DNA of 64,000 nucleotides from Caprella mutica (Eukaryota > Arthropoda > Malacostraca > Amphipoda > Caprellidae). The stretch spans positions 1 to 64,000 of the forward strand of contig CANNZV010001473.1 in assembly GCA_947561585.1 (NCBI GenBank), given 5' to 3'. Below, piece after piece: positions 23,541 through 34,892 of the stretch. Made by a program: the position numbers and the translations under genes. The notes beneath the pieces were generated by a model. That model ran no database searches, was not told where the DNA came from, and saw only the letters and a list, made by a program, of their open reading frames with translations. How positions within the stretch are numbered: position 1 is the stretch's first letter; every line of letters begins with the position of its first letter.

Positions 23541-23929
23541 TTACTTATAAAACTTAAACTTCTCAGCTTTAGAATGATATGTTTATTTTGTTGTGACAAT
23601 AAAATTATTGTAGTTACAGAGGTTCACTTTTATACCGTATTTGATTGTCACCTTGTATTTACAAGCAATTCGTGTACGAAATGTCCTAGAGTCGTAAAAA
23701 TATAGCTCATTATATTTCACTTCATGGGAGTGCGAAATGGGTCTTAAATCTAACTAATCAGGTACCATTCAGTTACCAGTTTAAAGTTACCTTAACTATT
23801 TAACCTCAAAAGTTATTAATTTGGCCCGCAGATCAATGTATTGAACAAAAAATTGAAACGTGACATTACACAGAGAAAAAAGTTTACTCATATTTAATGG
23901 GTCAACAATTTATGCTTTGAATCAATTTA

Positions 23930-24460
23930 TTACTTGAGTTGGTTTGACTATATTCATGTTTTCACGTGTGTCAAAACAACTATGACGTGTGTGTCACCAA
24001 ACATAGTTAATTCAAATCATTTTATGGATTGAATCAACTTACTATGAGAGTTGAAGTTACATTTTGGGAGTTTGAACATATGTTAAAACAACTAGGACAT
24101 AGTGTGTTGAAGTAACTCACAAAGATTGTCAATTCAATGTATCTGGTGTATGAATTAACTTACTATGAGAGTTGACGCTACGTTTTTAAGTTTAGGTGCG
24201 AGTTAAATCAACTATGACATAGTGTGTTATAGTAACCTACAAAGACTGTTAATCCAGTGTATTCTGCAGTGTATGAATTAACTTACTATGAGAGTTGGCG
24301 CTACATTTTTGTAAGTTTAGGTGTGAGTTAAAACAACTATGACATAGTGTGATAATGTAACCCACAAAGACTGTTAATCTTATTTATCTGGTGTATAAAT
24401 TAACTTACTATGAGAGTTAGTGCTACTTATTTTTTAAGTCTAGATGCGAGTTCAATCAAA
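23930..24460 (+). repeat. ~120-bp tandem repeat, about 4.5 copies
   Basis: Units carry AACTTACTATGAGAGTTG, a TACATTTTT(G/A)AGTTT segment, CAACTATGACATAGTGTG and AACC(T/C)ACAAAGACTGTTAAT. Starts fall near 24030, 24150, 24272 and 24392. Moderately diverged. Confidence 0.88.
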
Positions 24461-24911
24461 TGAGTAAGTGGCAACTTATGCTTTCCTCAAAGCTAATTTA
24501 TTCGCATAACACTTTTCAGTTTAAATCTTGTTTCAAGTGTGTTACGTGTTGAATGTGAACGCTCCTCAATACCATTTTAGTTCAAGTGCAAACAATAGCG
24601 TTATATGCACTAAATAGTATTATCGCTGCCGATCGATTATTAATTATTAATTAATTCCATAAATAAATTGATAAATGTCTGCCTAAATATTCTAAAATAT
24701 TGGTGATTGATAGTTTGGTGGCTTTATATAGGTAGTTATTTGAAGAGCTGATTATCAGTATATAACTTTTATAATAATAAATTTTGATTACTGCCTTCCA
24801 GTTTGTAAACTGATATCCAAACTAATTTTCCTAGATTATTATATGTTAACTCATTTAAGCATCATACCTACCTAGCTGTTTTTTTCAGTGTCAATACCTT
24901 CTACATGGGGT

Positions 24912-25360
24912 ACGGTCAAGAGCCCCCCCGGTCATGAGCCCCCCGGTCATGAGCCCCCCGGTCACGAGCCCCCCCCCCAATCATGAGCTCCCCCGGTCAC
25001 GAGCCCCCCCCTCCCTGTTTTTTTAATCCTTATTTACCTAGTTAAACAAATGAAGAATTACTTAGATAGAATTAACTGAGAGTTACTAATGTAGTTTGTT
25101 GTATCCGCTAGTTTGTTGTACTGCACACTTCATGATTGTTTAATGACCTGTCAGGGGGGTTCGGGGGGCGGCACGCCCCCCGATATACATATATTTTATG
25201 TCTATTCAGTAATGAACTACAAAAGTGTCAATAAGGATTAAATAGTATAGGTAAATAAGGATTTAAAAACAGGGGGGCTCGTGACCGGGGGGGGGGGGCT
25301 CATGACCGGTGGGGCTCTTGACCGGGGGGGCTCATGACCGGGGGGGCTTATGACCTACAC
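24912..25360. mobile_element. Small element with inverted GGTCATGAGCCCCCC arrays and conserved core (copy F)
   Basis: The left arm (24912-25015) is GGTCATGAGCCCCCC repeated about six times. The right arm (25265-25355) is the same unit reversed (GGGGGGCTCATGACC). Each unit contains the palindrome TCATGA. Between them, in reverse orientation at 25091-25195, lies the core also found at 15676-15745 and about 58660-58733. The inner flanks also mirror each other (a CCCTG-TTTTTAATCCTTATTTACC segment). About 450 bp, non-coding. Confidence 0.85.
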
Positions 25361-25859
25361 TCCTTTTACATAGGCTAGGCAGTTACTGCGCTGTCCTCAG
25401 AATAGGGTAAGTTCCAAATTATGAGGCGATTTAAAATTTTCGGTCACGTATGAAATGTAGTATATAGCTACCTAATAGCTAATTAAAATAAAAGTTAATT
25501 TAATATAGTTTTTCTTACGCGACCGAAAATGTGGAGCTGTCCGATATTTCGGAACTTATCCTAGTATCTCAAGTAAAGTGGTCTGATAATCTATATATTT
25601 TAAAACTAGTTAATGTACCTATAGGTAGGGTTACACAGCCAAATTTGGTTCTTTAATTTCTAATTGTGACCCTATTAAGAGAGTCTCAAAATCATTCTGA
25701 AATTAGTTTAGTTATATACTGAATGGTTGAACATCATAATTTGAGCTCAATTTATGATAGGTTCTATTCATTTCACGAGTGCCTTGAAGTCATGATGGTT
25801 ATTAATGTTTTTGAGATAAGAGACCGCAGTTAGTTAAAGTGCCGCAATTTACCTACTTG

Positions 25860-26600
25860 ACCCTAGTTTTCTATGACTGGGAGAACTCCATCCAAGGAGG
25901 TAGTCGGAGGAGAACACCGTCCAAGGATTTAGCAGGGAGAACTCCAACCAGAGGTGAGCCTTTTGATATATTATACTTTCTTGGTATTTAATTAAGGTCT
26001 ACATTATGAGTGTATAATGAACAAAATTATGAGGATTAGCTAGAAAAATCCATTGCATTTATTAGAGATAAATTTATACTGCATCTGAAGATTTATAATT
26101 AGTTTAACATTTTATATAAATAATTTACCTATATGAAAGAATTCTCAGTTAATAATTCTTTTCATTTCTTTATTAATATATGGTTTTCTGTATTTTCTGA
26201 ATCTACTTTCAGATCTTGATGAAGAATTGATGAAGTAGATCAACGTCATCAACTATCGGAGTCCTCTTCAATTCCTTTGAATGGTTCAGGAACCATTATG
26301 CTAGGTCAAAGTAAGTACTTGAAAATATTAGATGATTTTTAAATATGTATTTGCAATATGATTAGCTCTTACTTTTTCATATGCTTTTAGGGATTCCAGA
26401 CATGAAAAGAATATCGAAGCTGTCGCTATCTCATCACAAAAGGAAAAAGAGTAGGTGATGTTATTGATAATGTATATGAACGATACTGTGAATTTCTATT
26501 CAATATATATTAATATACGAATCTCTTATTTCAGGAATTGGCAACCTACAGTCGTGAAAGAAGGTGACGAGAATTCAAATTGTACTTCTAAATAATAAAT
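25860..26600 (+). other. Exon-like segments with canonical splice signals (unproven)
   Basis: Candidate exons: to 25955 (donor GAG|GTGAGC), 26213-26310 (acceptor TACTTTCAG, donor AAA|GTAAGT), 26391-26451 (acceptor GCTTTTAG, donor near AGAG|GTAGGT) and 26536-26597 (acceptor TTATTTCAG). Joining the last three gives one open frame of about 65 codons, rich in Ser, Lys and Arg, ending TAA at 26595-26597. Its first in-frame ATG is near 26298. The frame is closed by a TGA at the start of the 26213 exon. No domain is recognised. It could be the 3' part of a short gene or a non-coding transcript, or chance. Confidence 0.3.
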
Positions 26601-27220
26601 CTAAAACTTAAATGTTATATTTCGTTTTCAATTTGACCTTGGTAATTCTATTATAGCATATTTCAATATCAGTGCCTATGAGTAAGATGAATTGCACTAA
26701 ACTATGGTTTAGAAGATAAAGGCTTTATCATTAATTTATTATTCATTAAGTTATAGTACAATTGCAGCATATCAAAGATTTATCAACTTTTGTAATCTAG
26801 CCTACCTATTTATCATTACGTAAAGTTATTTATGTCATCTAACTACTTATTTATAAACTGACCTGATGAGATTACTTATTCAATCTAAGCTATTAATTTA
26901 CAACTGATAACCATATATCAATTCATAGGATCGAAAACATTTCAAAAAGCAAGGATAGGTCTAGGTGATCAATTATTTTTTTAAAATTAAAATAGTATGC
27001 ATATCACAGAAGGAAAAGTAGAAAATAAATGTGAACATGTTAGATTTGGTCCTAGAAAATAAATAGTCTAATCTAATTGATACCGGGACCTAACTCGAGA
27101 TTATAATTTAATAGAGTAAATATAGTGACTGAAAAAGTCTTGTAAAAAGTCTGGCTACTGCTAACCAGACCGATATTTCAACCTATACACTATAATAGCT
27201 GATATACATTTACTTAGTTT
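26601..27220. other. AT-rich stretch, nothing recognised
   Basis: No ORF or repeat boundary that I can support. The sequence leads into the 22-bp array. Confidence 0.45.
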
Positions 27221-27224
27221 ACAA

Positions 27225-27735
27225 GTAGTTGATATAACCAACACGAGAAGATGATATAACCTACACGAGTAGTTGATATAACCAACACGAGTAGTTGATA
27301 TAACCTAACCGAGTAGTTGATATAACCTATACGAGTAGTTGATATCACCTATACGAGTAGTTAATGTAACCTACATGAGTAGTTGGTATAACCTACACGA
27401 GTAGTTGGTATAACCTACACGAGTAGTTAGTATAACCTACACGAGTAGTTGGTATAACCTACACAAGCTGTTGGTATAACCTACACGAGTAGTTGATATA
27501 ACCAACACGAGTAGTTGATATAACCTAACCGAGTAGTTGATATAACCTACATGAGAAGTTGATATCACCTATAATTTTAGTTAATGTAACCTACAGGAGT
27601 AGTTGGTATAACCTTAACGAGTAGTTGGTATAACCTACACAAACAGTTGGTATAACCTACACGAGTAGTTGGTATAACCTACACGAGTAGTTGGTATAAC
27701 ACATAGGAGTGATTGGAGAAACATACACAAGTAGT
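27225..27735 (+). repeat. 22-bp minisatellite (GAGTAGTTGATATAACCTACAC), ~23 copies
   Basis: Tandem units of AGTTG(A/G)TATAACC(T/A)ACACGAGT with point variants. Diverged forms continue to about 27830. No meaningful reading frame. Confidence 0.95.
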
Positions 27736-28344
27736 TGATGTAACCTTGTTCTGTAGTTGTTTTAACCATTACATATAATTGGTTCAACCATCACGAGCAG
27801 TTTTGACTATCACAGGTAGTTGTTGTAGCCATCGGGAATTAAAAATAATCAACTCACATATGTGTTAATTTAACCAACGTCAATTTAACTCATATTAAAT
27901 AGTTCCTGCAACTCACCGCGTAGGTAGGCGCACAGATAAACCATAAAATTTAGTCAAAACAAATCAAATATGATTTGATTCAACTAATCCTTTCTCTGTG
28001 TGTATACAAGACATTTCTTGTATAATTTATAAAAATGAATCTTGACAATTCATTTTAAATATGCTACTTAAATTTCAGTGGACTTGTAAATGAGAAAAAG
28101 TAATTGGACCTCAAACTAGTAGAGTATAGAATATTTTAATGATTAACCTCAGAGGGGAACAATTGAGAATTTATAGCTAAGGATAATTATGTATCAGCAC
28201 TATAGCTGCCACCCACCGATGGAAAACATTATTTGAATCATTTCAATTGACAAAATGAGAGGTACTCTACGTAAATATTGTATTCATATTAAATTCTGAT
28301 ACATATGAAATTCATCATGATTTTTGTTATTTGAAAATAAATTA

Positions 28345-28505
28345 TTCGGTGGCAATTTTTCCGAGTATAAAATTTCCCAACGTGGCAGTTTTCCTACTGT
28401 GGAAATATTCTCAGTTCAATTTTCCCACAGTGGCTGTTTTTCCAGTGGAAGTTTTTCCGGTGGCAAATTTTCCCGGTGTCAAGTTTGCCAGTGGAAATTT
28501 TACTC
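28345..28505 (+). repeat. Short array of GTGGCAATTTTTCC units
   Basis: About nine degenerate units of 14-18 bp such as GTGGCAGTTTTCCTACTG and CCGGTGGCAAATTTTCCC. Two overlapping ORFs of 69 and 76 codons are repeat translations. Unit style matches the GGCAGTTTTCCGCCT arrays at 9.3 and 41.8 kb. Confidence 0.75.
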
Positions 28506-28561
28506 ACCCGAATATGTTACCATTACCATCTAGCTGTACATTCAGTAATCCATTTCTATGA

Positions 28562-29394
28562 ATCCTTATTTCTCTACGGTTTTTTTATACATGTAAAGAT
28601 GCATAATATCTAGAATATGTGAATGTTTGGTTTATTAGTTAATGTTATAAAATGAAGTAGTAAAAAAGTTGCAATGCAGGTCGTTAAAATATATACACAA
28701 GTAATCGTGATTTCTTCTAACAGATTTCATGTCTACACTTAGCTAACTTTGAGCTATTGTTTTTTTTTTTTTTTGTTTCGTTTAACAAACACTTGAACTA
28801 GATGTTATATTATACCATACACATTTGTGATGCAAGGCTTGGTGGTTAGATGTGATTTATAAATGTAGATAGTTACCACAACTCTTGATAGAGGTGAAAT
28901 AGACAAAATATTTTCATAGTTGCTGTTTCCTATTGTTGCAAAGCTCTTCGTTAGTTTTATCTCAGAAAAAAGCAGGCAAAGCGTGTAACAAAAACAACTC
29001 CTAGTTCATTTCATCCTTCACTAAATTGGGGAGAAATACAGAATAATACGAAATGTTCTTTGTATGAAAGTAGAAATTATTCATGGTTCTTTCTGAGGTT
29101 CTCTGTTTATCCTAAGAATTGTCAATATTTGTTATTTAGGTGAATATCTATAACTGTTTCGGATATTCTTAATGTTTTCTACTATCATTGCGTCTTGTTG
29201 AAATAATAGCTTCATATATCTCTTTGTTACTGCAGAGAGAACGGATATTTCTTCATTTTTGCACTTTCATTGATCGGTTTCCTGTTTATTCAACTCCACA
29301 CTAGCATCTTTTGAAGTTTTTTGTGTATCAGAAACGGACTCAACAACACACTCTCAAACATAAGTTCAATCTCATACTTTCATACACACGTTCA
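28562..29394. other. AT-rich stretch, nothing recognised
   Basis: Includes a 14-T run near 28760 but no gene, RNA or repeat edge that I can support. Confidence 0.45.
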
Positions 29395-29514
29395 AAAGGG
29401 AAACGGACTATTCCCCGACTGACTTTTCCTGGCCTGGACTTTTCCCCGACAGATTTTACCCTGCCGGTCTTTTCCCAGCGTATTTTATTTAAATTTAAAC
29501 TCTAAAGGCCATTT

Positions 29515-30114
29515 TACACGTACACTCTTTTCCCCACATTCATTCCCTATGAGTAATTTTAGGCCCCGCCCATACAAGCAATGAGCGTGAGTGATTACTG
29601 ATGCACTTTTCTACGTAGAGCCATTGCAGACGTTCACCACTTGTGGTATGTCCTTCTCTGATTATAGCTAAAAGGTAGCACTGTGTTTAGTTGTATTAAC
29701 AAGAGAAAAAAAAAACGCAAAAGAAGACCAATAAAAAACTTATTTCCTCTGAAAATACAGTATTTTCATCTGAAATATTTTATATCATTAAATAATTAAT
29801 GTTTATCTATAATAATAACGTACGTAATAAATAATATGCATGAAGCGAATAAATATTCCACAGTTTCATATTAATTATTAAAAATTGGTTAAAACGTACT
29901 GTTTCCTTGACATTATACATGAGCTATTATCAACATCACCGTTCCTCATCACTGCCGCTCATGAGTCAAAAATCAAGACATGTTTGATATGGCGGAATTG
30001 TGTTCCTCACTATTGCCGCTCACGCAATAAAGGCTATTTTGGCTCGTAGTGGGTGGGGCTTAGTGCCTCAAGAAGGAATTCCGAAGGTAATGAGTGTACG
30101 TGTAAAAGGGCCTT
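29515..30114. mobile_element. 600-bp inverted-repeat element (AAGGCC...TACACGTACACTC)
   Basis: The left end AAGGCCATTTTACACGTACA and the reverse of the right end AAGGCCCTTTTACACGTACA match over 23 bp with one difference. Subterminal CCCCGCCC, TGAGCG and GCCGCTCA motifs recur inside. No transposase ORF and no clear target duplication. A GAGCCCCGCCCATACAATGA fragment at about 33983 may be a relict of the same family. Confidence 0.75.
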
Positions 30115-30756
30115 GAGACAATTTACTATTGAAAATTTTCAATTAACTTTTGAAATAGGTAAATCGTTTTGACCATTAAATCGATTGCCGTGAAATTGTA
30201 AATCATAGTTTGCCGTCGCAACTAACCAATTCTTTTGGATTTTTTTAACTTTGTTGAAAGGAAATTGATCACTTACCAACTCCTTGAACCGTACCCGTTT
30301 AGTAATAACTCTTTCGATAATTAGTTTTTTTAGAGAGAAAAAAAAATAACGTACGATATTATATCTAAATCTAAATATGTACGACATTATTTGAATAAAT
30401 AAGGTATAAATATTAAATATGCATGAAAGAAAAAAAGACAATATAAAAAGAGTACAATATAAAGTAGGTATAATAAATAAAATCTATAGTAGGGTTATAA
30501 ATTTTGTAGCATATTAACTGATAAATTAATAAACTAAAATTAATTTAATCAATGTTCTGGAAAAGTATATATTTAAGATATAAGTGTATAGATCACCATT
30601 TTTCATAATAGCTGACAAAAAAATATTGAATTCATGGTATGTTTAACTACAGAGCTGTAATAAACTGAATTAATCTGAATTGCGACATTTGGCAATCCAT
30701 TAGTATTGCCGTATTGTTTGAACTCTGTAGCATATCTTAATTATATGCAAATTTAC

Positions 30757-31530
30757 AAAGGTACAGTCTTAACCCGTACAAGGAGGGTGGCCTTATTTTG
30801 GGACAGTAATCTGTAGATGTGGCACATCAGCAAAACTAAGGTTGCATTGTACCACCAGAATCGTCTCATCAAGCTTTATTACGCATTGTGGTCAAAAGTG
30901 GATGCGGTTGGGGTTTTAGGAGAGAGGAGGGTAAATAATTTTAGACGACGTGCGCACTGCCAGTATGTCCCGATATGCGGACGGGAGAGATGTGTTGCGT
31001 GGGCAAATATATGGTCAGTTGATCATAAATGATAACATCTGCATCGTGTAGAGCACCATTTTATTAGTATAATGTATTATTCTTACACAAATACCTTTGA
31101 TACTTTGATAATGAATGTATATATATAGCAAAATAGAAAAAAGAGTGTTCTTCGAAAAAATGTTCATTACTTTTCTACCATTAGGTTTACAAAAAAAACA
31201 GGTATAGCACCGGGTTCAGCAGAAAACATTCTATCGAAATGGATCATAAAAATACATTAAGGAGCTATAGGAACTTAATGGCACATGTTCTCCTAACACA
31301 CTCAAAGAAATAATCTACTGAATTTAGGCCATTATTTCCCAAAGTTGGTAGAAGTTACCGAAGATAGGACTTGCGTGACATGGAAAACAACATTTTCCCT
31401 TTGTAATAAGCACTTCATGACACCTTTACCTCTTCTAATGAATGTATGATTAAGTTGGTAAGTGAACCCTTTTTTAGGATACAGGCAGGTTACGAGCAAC
31501 CGTGTACGGGTTAAAATTATGGACACTTAC
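30757..31530. other. Segment bounded by inverted TTAACCCGTACA(A/C)GG
   Basis: A 14-15-bp sequence near 30771 (TTAACCCGTACAAGG) is repeated in reverse near 31500 (CCGTGTACGGGTTAA). Between them is a 71-codon ORF (30817-31032) without recognised motifs in slightly GC-richer DNA. Could be a small degenerate element. Confidence 0.3.
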
Positions 31531-31720
31531 AGAAATCAAACCTAAAAATGAGACTGTATTACTGTGCAAATCTGTTAATAAATGTGTCTTCTATTAATAA
31601 ATGGTTTGTTTTATCAAAATTATAATTTATTAGCCAAAAATAGTATTTAATTCGTCAGAGAAAAGTCCGGCGGTGAATAGTCCTTTCGGGGAAAAGTCCA
31701 GCGGGAAAATTTCCTAGTGC

Positions 31721-33375
31721 CGTTCAATCACTTACTCACCAACTAGAGCACGAAATGCTAATTTGCTTAATTCTGTTTATACATTATTGTGAGCATTGTG
31801 CGACAATATTCTAAATACTCCATTGGGACTTTGCATGGCTTTTTTTTTACCTATGCACAATTCTTTTCAAGGCTATGGGAGTAAAAGTTAATTATGGTGA
31901 CAGCTTTATTCACTATTTTCCCCATGGAATAATGTAGTAAAGTCTTGCCATAATTTTACCCAAAACTTCAGGTCAATTTTTGCGTAAGTTCGATGACAAA
32001 TGAACGAACTTACGTTAAAATCTTCTGATAGTTACTGAACTAAAGGGGTCATATTTCGAGTCCTGATTCATGAAATGTTTCGGTGTCGGGATTTATAAGA
32101 TTTTTAGCTGGAGAATATCATGATTGCACTTATTTGCACAATTATGAAATTGTTGTTAATTACTTAAATTCGTACGAAAAAATTGAATGTCAACATTTAA
32201 CACTAATAAATAGAGAATTTGAAGAAATGGAGAAACTGACGAATATCTATTTCCATTAAGCAGAAATTTGGATACTCTTTTCAAAATGAATCACTATCAT
32301 TGTTCGTAAAAATATTGCAAAATTGTTATTGTTTAAGCGCCAATTGGTGACATGAATGAATAATTCGATGCGATTTTATATCATAATTTGTGTCACGAGA
32401 GAAAAATAAAGAGATAATAATGTTGAAATTATATCAAATCTAGGTTTGTAAAATTTCAACTATAATGAATCTTAATTGTGATACATGATATCATCTAAAT
32501 GCTGATTATTGTAGACAAAATATCTTACAAGATTTAAAAGAAAAAGTGTTTCAATGTAAATCTAGACTATCAAAATAACAATGTTTTTCTTACAAAAATA
32601 AGCCAATGTATATTATGAAAATGCAAGCTTATTTCATCTATCAAAACTCTATTTCCTATGAACAAAAATGATTGCAGCTTCTGTAATTTACGACATAGGT
32701 TTTAATATTTCATTACATTAATTACACGCGTCCGTACTCCTGCGAAGAGCTGGAAATTGTGAATAGCAAGTGTGTTTGTTGATCGAGAGTCAATATTTAT
32801 TTAAGAGTAACTATGTTCAAAATTGTCTGAAAACTCAATCGGTGAAGTTTCGGATACATTTATAGGCTAGAAAATCGTTTTTACTATCTAAAAGAATAAA
32901 CATTTATTTGTTTTATTTAATTTCAGTAATTTAATTACTGAGAATTATTATATCTATTAGAGAAAATATCATGAAAGCGCAGAAGGTGATCGCCATATCC
33001 CGTTAATATGATAATAAATATCCTAATTGCAAAAATTAATTAAAATACTACTGAGAAAAAGTGATAGGTTTTGAATTCTGGTGGAATTGAATTCATCTCC
33101 CCTTCCACCTGCCTTCTTGATAACTTTTTCTATATGCGTTTGAATAAAATGTTTGGTTAATTTTAAAGGAAAACTTCACCAAACAGTTGGAATGAATTTA
33201 TGAAAAATTAGTTTGTGATTAGACAATAAAGTATGAAAATGTGATAATGAATAGTAAATGACAGATATTGGTAATTATTTTCCTACATGCTATTTTGAAA
33301 TTCGTATACAATTTCCCCTAGTTTTGAGAAAATTTGGGCACAGCAGAGATAAAAAGGTTGAGTTCCAATATTGAG
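31721..33375. other. AT-rich stretch, nothing recognised
   Basis: No ORF above 60 codons with any protein character, and no tandem array. Confidence 0.5.
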
Positions 33376-33379
33376 AGAT

Positions 33380-33505
33380 ATTTCAGCAGACACTTCCCTT
33401 TCCATAAAAGCAGGCATTCCTTTTTCCATACAAGCAGACAGTACTCTTTCCATACAATTAGACACTTACCTTTCCAAACAAACAGACACTTCTCCAAAGA
33501 TGTTG
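33380..33505 (+). repeat. Minisatellite of ~26-29-bp TTTCCATACAAGCAGACA units
   Basis: Four or five units with TTTCCATA(C/A)AA followed by a GCAGACA-like segment. Five overlapping ORFs of 60-107 codons on both strands all derive from it and its flank; none is supported as a gene. Confidence 0.8.
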
Positions 33506-34234
33506 CTTCTGAAAACCGCTGTACATCAACCACAAATTCACGATTCTCCTTCAATGTCATCAACCTTTACCGTTCCTCTCAAAACTCATGGCCGTTTTTC
33601 TCAATCAAACTTCGACCCAAATATCCTTTCCGAAACAGCCTAACCATAGTCATCTAGCCACTGGCTCAGCCACACCAGTCCTCAAGATTTTTTTTTATGT
33701 AAACCGATTTGCAAGCTGTGTTTCCATGACTTGTAATTTTTCACATAATTATATACTATTAGACAAAAATGAAGGTTATAAATGGAAAGATGCTAATATT
33801 ATGAACATTTATTCGAATATATAAGTTGTATATCAGAGTTCTTTTCAGTCATGAGAAGCATGAGTGTGTTTGCGAACAAATGGTGAATGTCTCACTATAA
33901 TCAATCAGTAAACTGTAACTCTTATAGCGGCTCACTGAGTCTAATTGACTCAGCAGCTCGCTTATTTCCGTATACAGTGACGAGCCCCGCCCATACAATG
34001 ATACCTATGAAATATTGTATTTGTTCCTTATTTTACTTTTAAAGTTTATTTTAAATGGAGAATTCCTCTTTGACGATTACCAATGGATTTGTAAATATTA
34101 AATGAAAGTTTTTAACAACAAAAAAATCGAAAAGTCTATTGGTTAAGATTTTTAAGGTGGACTGGCGCACACGTTCCAGGGGCTAGGTTATAGTAAGCAT
34201 ACTTTTGAAGGCTAGGTTCCAAGAGTTATGATAA

Positions 34235-34892
34235 CTACACCAATTTAGCCTCAAATTAAAAAAAGTCAAGTTCAAATTTAAAAAAGTCAACTATAAGTTA
34301 AAACAGTTCTATTTCAAATTAAAAAAGTTCAATTTCAAATTAAAATATCGTATTTTTCTTCTGTTAAACTTTCAATTTTGAAATAAATAAAGTAAAATTC
34401 ACAAATAGGAAATTTTCTACATATATTGAATAATAGCAAAAGCAGTTTCATTTCATCATATATTTATTTACTCGTCCAATTCATAATAAGTTCATGTATA
34501 ATGGATACAGTAGAACATTCATATTATTCCAAAGATTTATCAGATGTTTGAATTGACTTTCACTGGAGTTCATCTTTCATAATTTATGATATTTTATAAA
34601 ATAAGAATGAAAATTTTAATTTGTACTTGAGTTATTTTTATTTGAAATTGATTTATTATAATTTGAACTACACTTTATTTAATTTGAAGTTGATCTTTTT
34701 TAATTTGAAGTTGATCTTTTTTAATTTGAACTTGACTAATTTTAATTTGAAGTTGACTAATTTTTATTCGAAATTCACTTTCTTTAATTTGAAGTTGACT
34801 AATTTTAATTTGAAATTGACTTCCTTTAATTTGAAGTTGAATAATTTTAATTTGAAATTGACTTCCTTTAATTTGAGGCTAAAATGGTGTAG
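34235..34892. mobile_element. Inverted-array element with AATTTGAAGTTGACT units
   Basis: The left end CTACACCAATTTAGCCTCAA and the reverse of the right end CTACACCATTTTAGCCTCAA agree. Inside each end is an array of AAATTAAAAAAGTCAACTT-type units (left 34251-34345, right 34645-34875, inverted). The 108-codon FNLKLT ORF is the array translated. A hAT element inserted at its right border. Confidence 0.85.

Larger units (their letters stand above)
22745..23655. mobile_element. Palindromic mariner-like element nested in copy C
   Basis: Ends are CAGGGTGACAATTAAAAACG and, reversed, CAAGGTGACAATCAAATACG, flanked by TA on both sides (22743-22744 and 23656-23657), as expected for Tc1/mariner insertion. 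The two halves are long inverted copies meeting near 23255. Each half carries a degenerate transposase C-terminus pointing outward. The empty-site comparison comes from copies A and B, where interior sequence is continuous across this position apart from a local deletion. Confidence 0.88.
21896..23690 (+). mobile_element. Foldback-like element copy C, interrupted by a TA-target insertion
   Basis: Left arm GCACGGACATTTCATCCACGG; right arm AATTCGTGTACGAAATGTCC ending TAGAGTCG. The interior is colinear with copy B (GTCTCTAAGTTATTACAG, AAACGGAGACATATA, ATTTAACAGTAACTACATA and the CATAACTC segment). A 911-bp palindromic mariner-like element sits at 22745-23655. About 80 bp present in copy B just before the right array is missing here. 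Non-coding apart from the insertion. Confidence 0.82.
23868..28002. mobile_element. Possible 4.1-kb element with CACAGAGAAA ends and internal tandem arrays
   Basis: The left end reads ACACAGAGAAAAAAGTTTAC and the reverse complement of the right end reads CACACAGAGAAAGGATTAGT, an 11-12-bp terminal match. Just inside each end are tandem repeats, 120-bp units on the left and 22-bp units on the right, both built around GTTGA/TCAAC words. No target duplication was confirmed and no transposase was recognised, so the single-element reading is tentative. Confidence 0.5.
29395..31720. mobile_element. Possible inverted-array element with GGACTTTTCCCCG units
   Basis: 29405-29480 holds CCCCGACTGACTTTTCCTGG and GGACTTTTCCCCGACAG-type units. 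31655-31718 holds the same unit reversed (GGGGAAAAGTCCAGCGG) and ends TTTCCTAGTG. The reversed terminus CACTAGGAAATTTTCC resembles the TCTAGGACATTT termini of copies A and C. The interior is AT-rich, holds a separate 600-bp element, and encodes nothing recognisable. Pairing of the two arrays into one element is inferred. Confidence 0.5.

Noticed and set aside
24895..25380. G-run arrays as a telomere-like or G-quadruplex regulatory array
   Set aside because: The units are inverted around a repeated core found elsewhere, which points to a mobile element. G-quadruplex potential may exist but is not the simplest explanation.
33283..33824. Six overlapping ORFs of 60-107 codons
   Set aside because: All derive from the TTTCCATACAAGCAGACA array and its flank, on both strands, with no domain.
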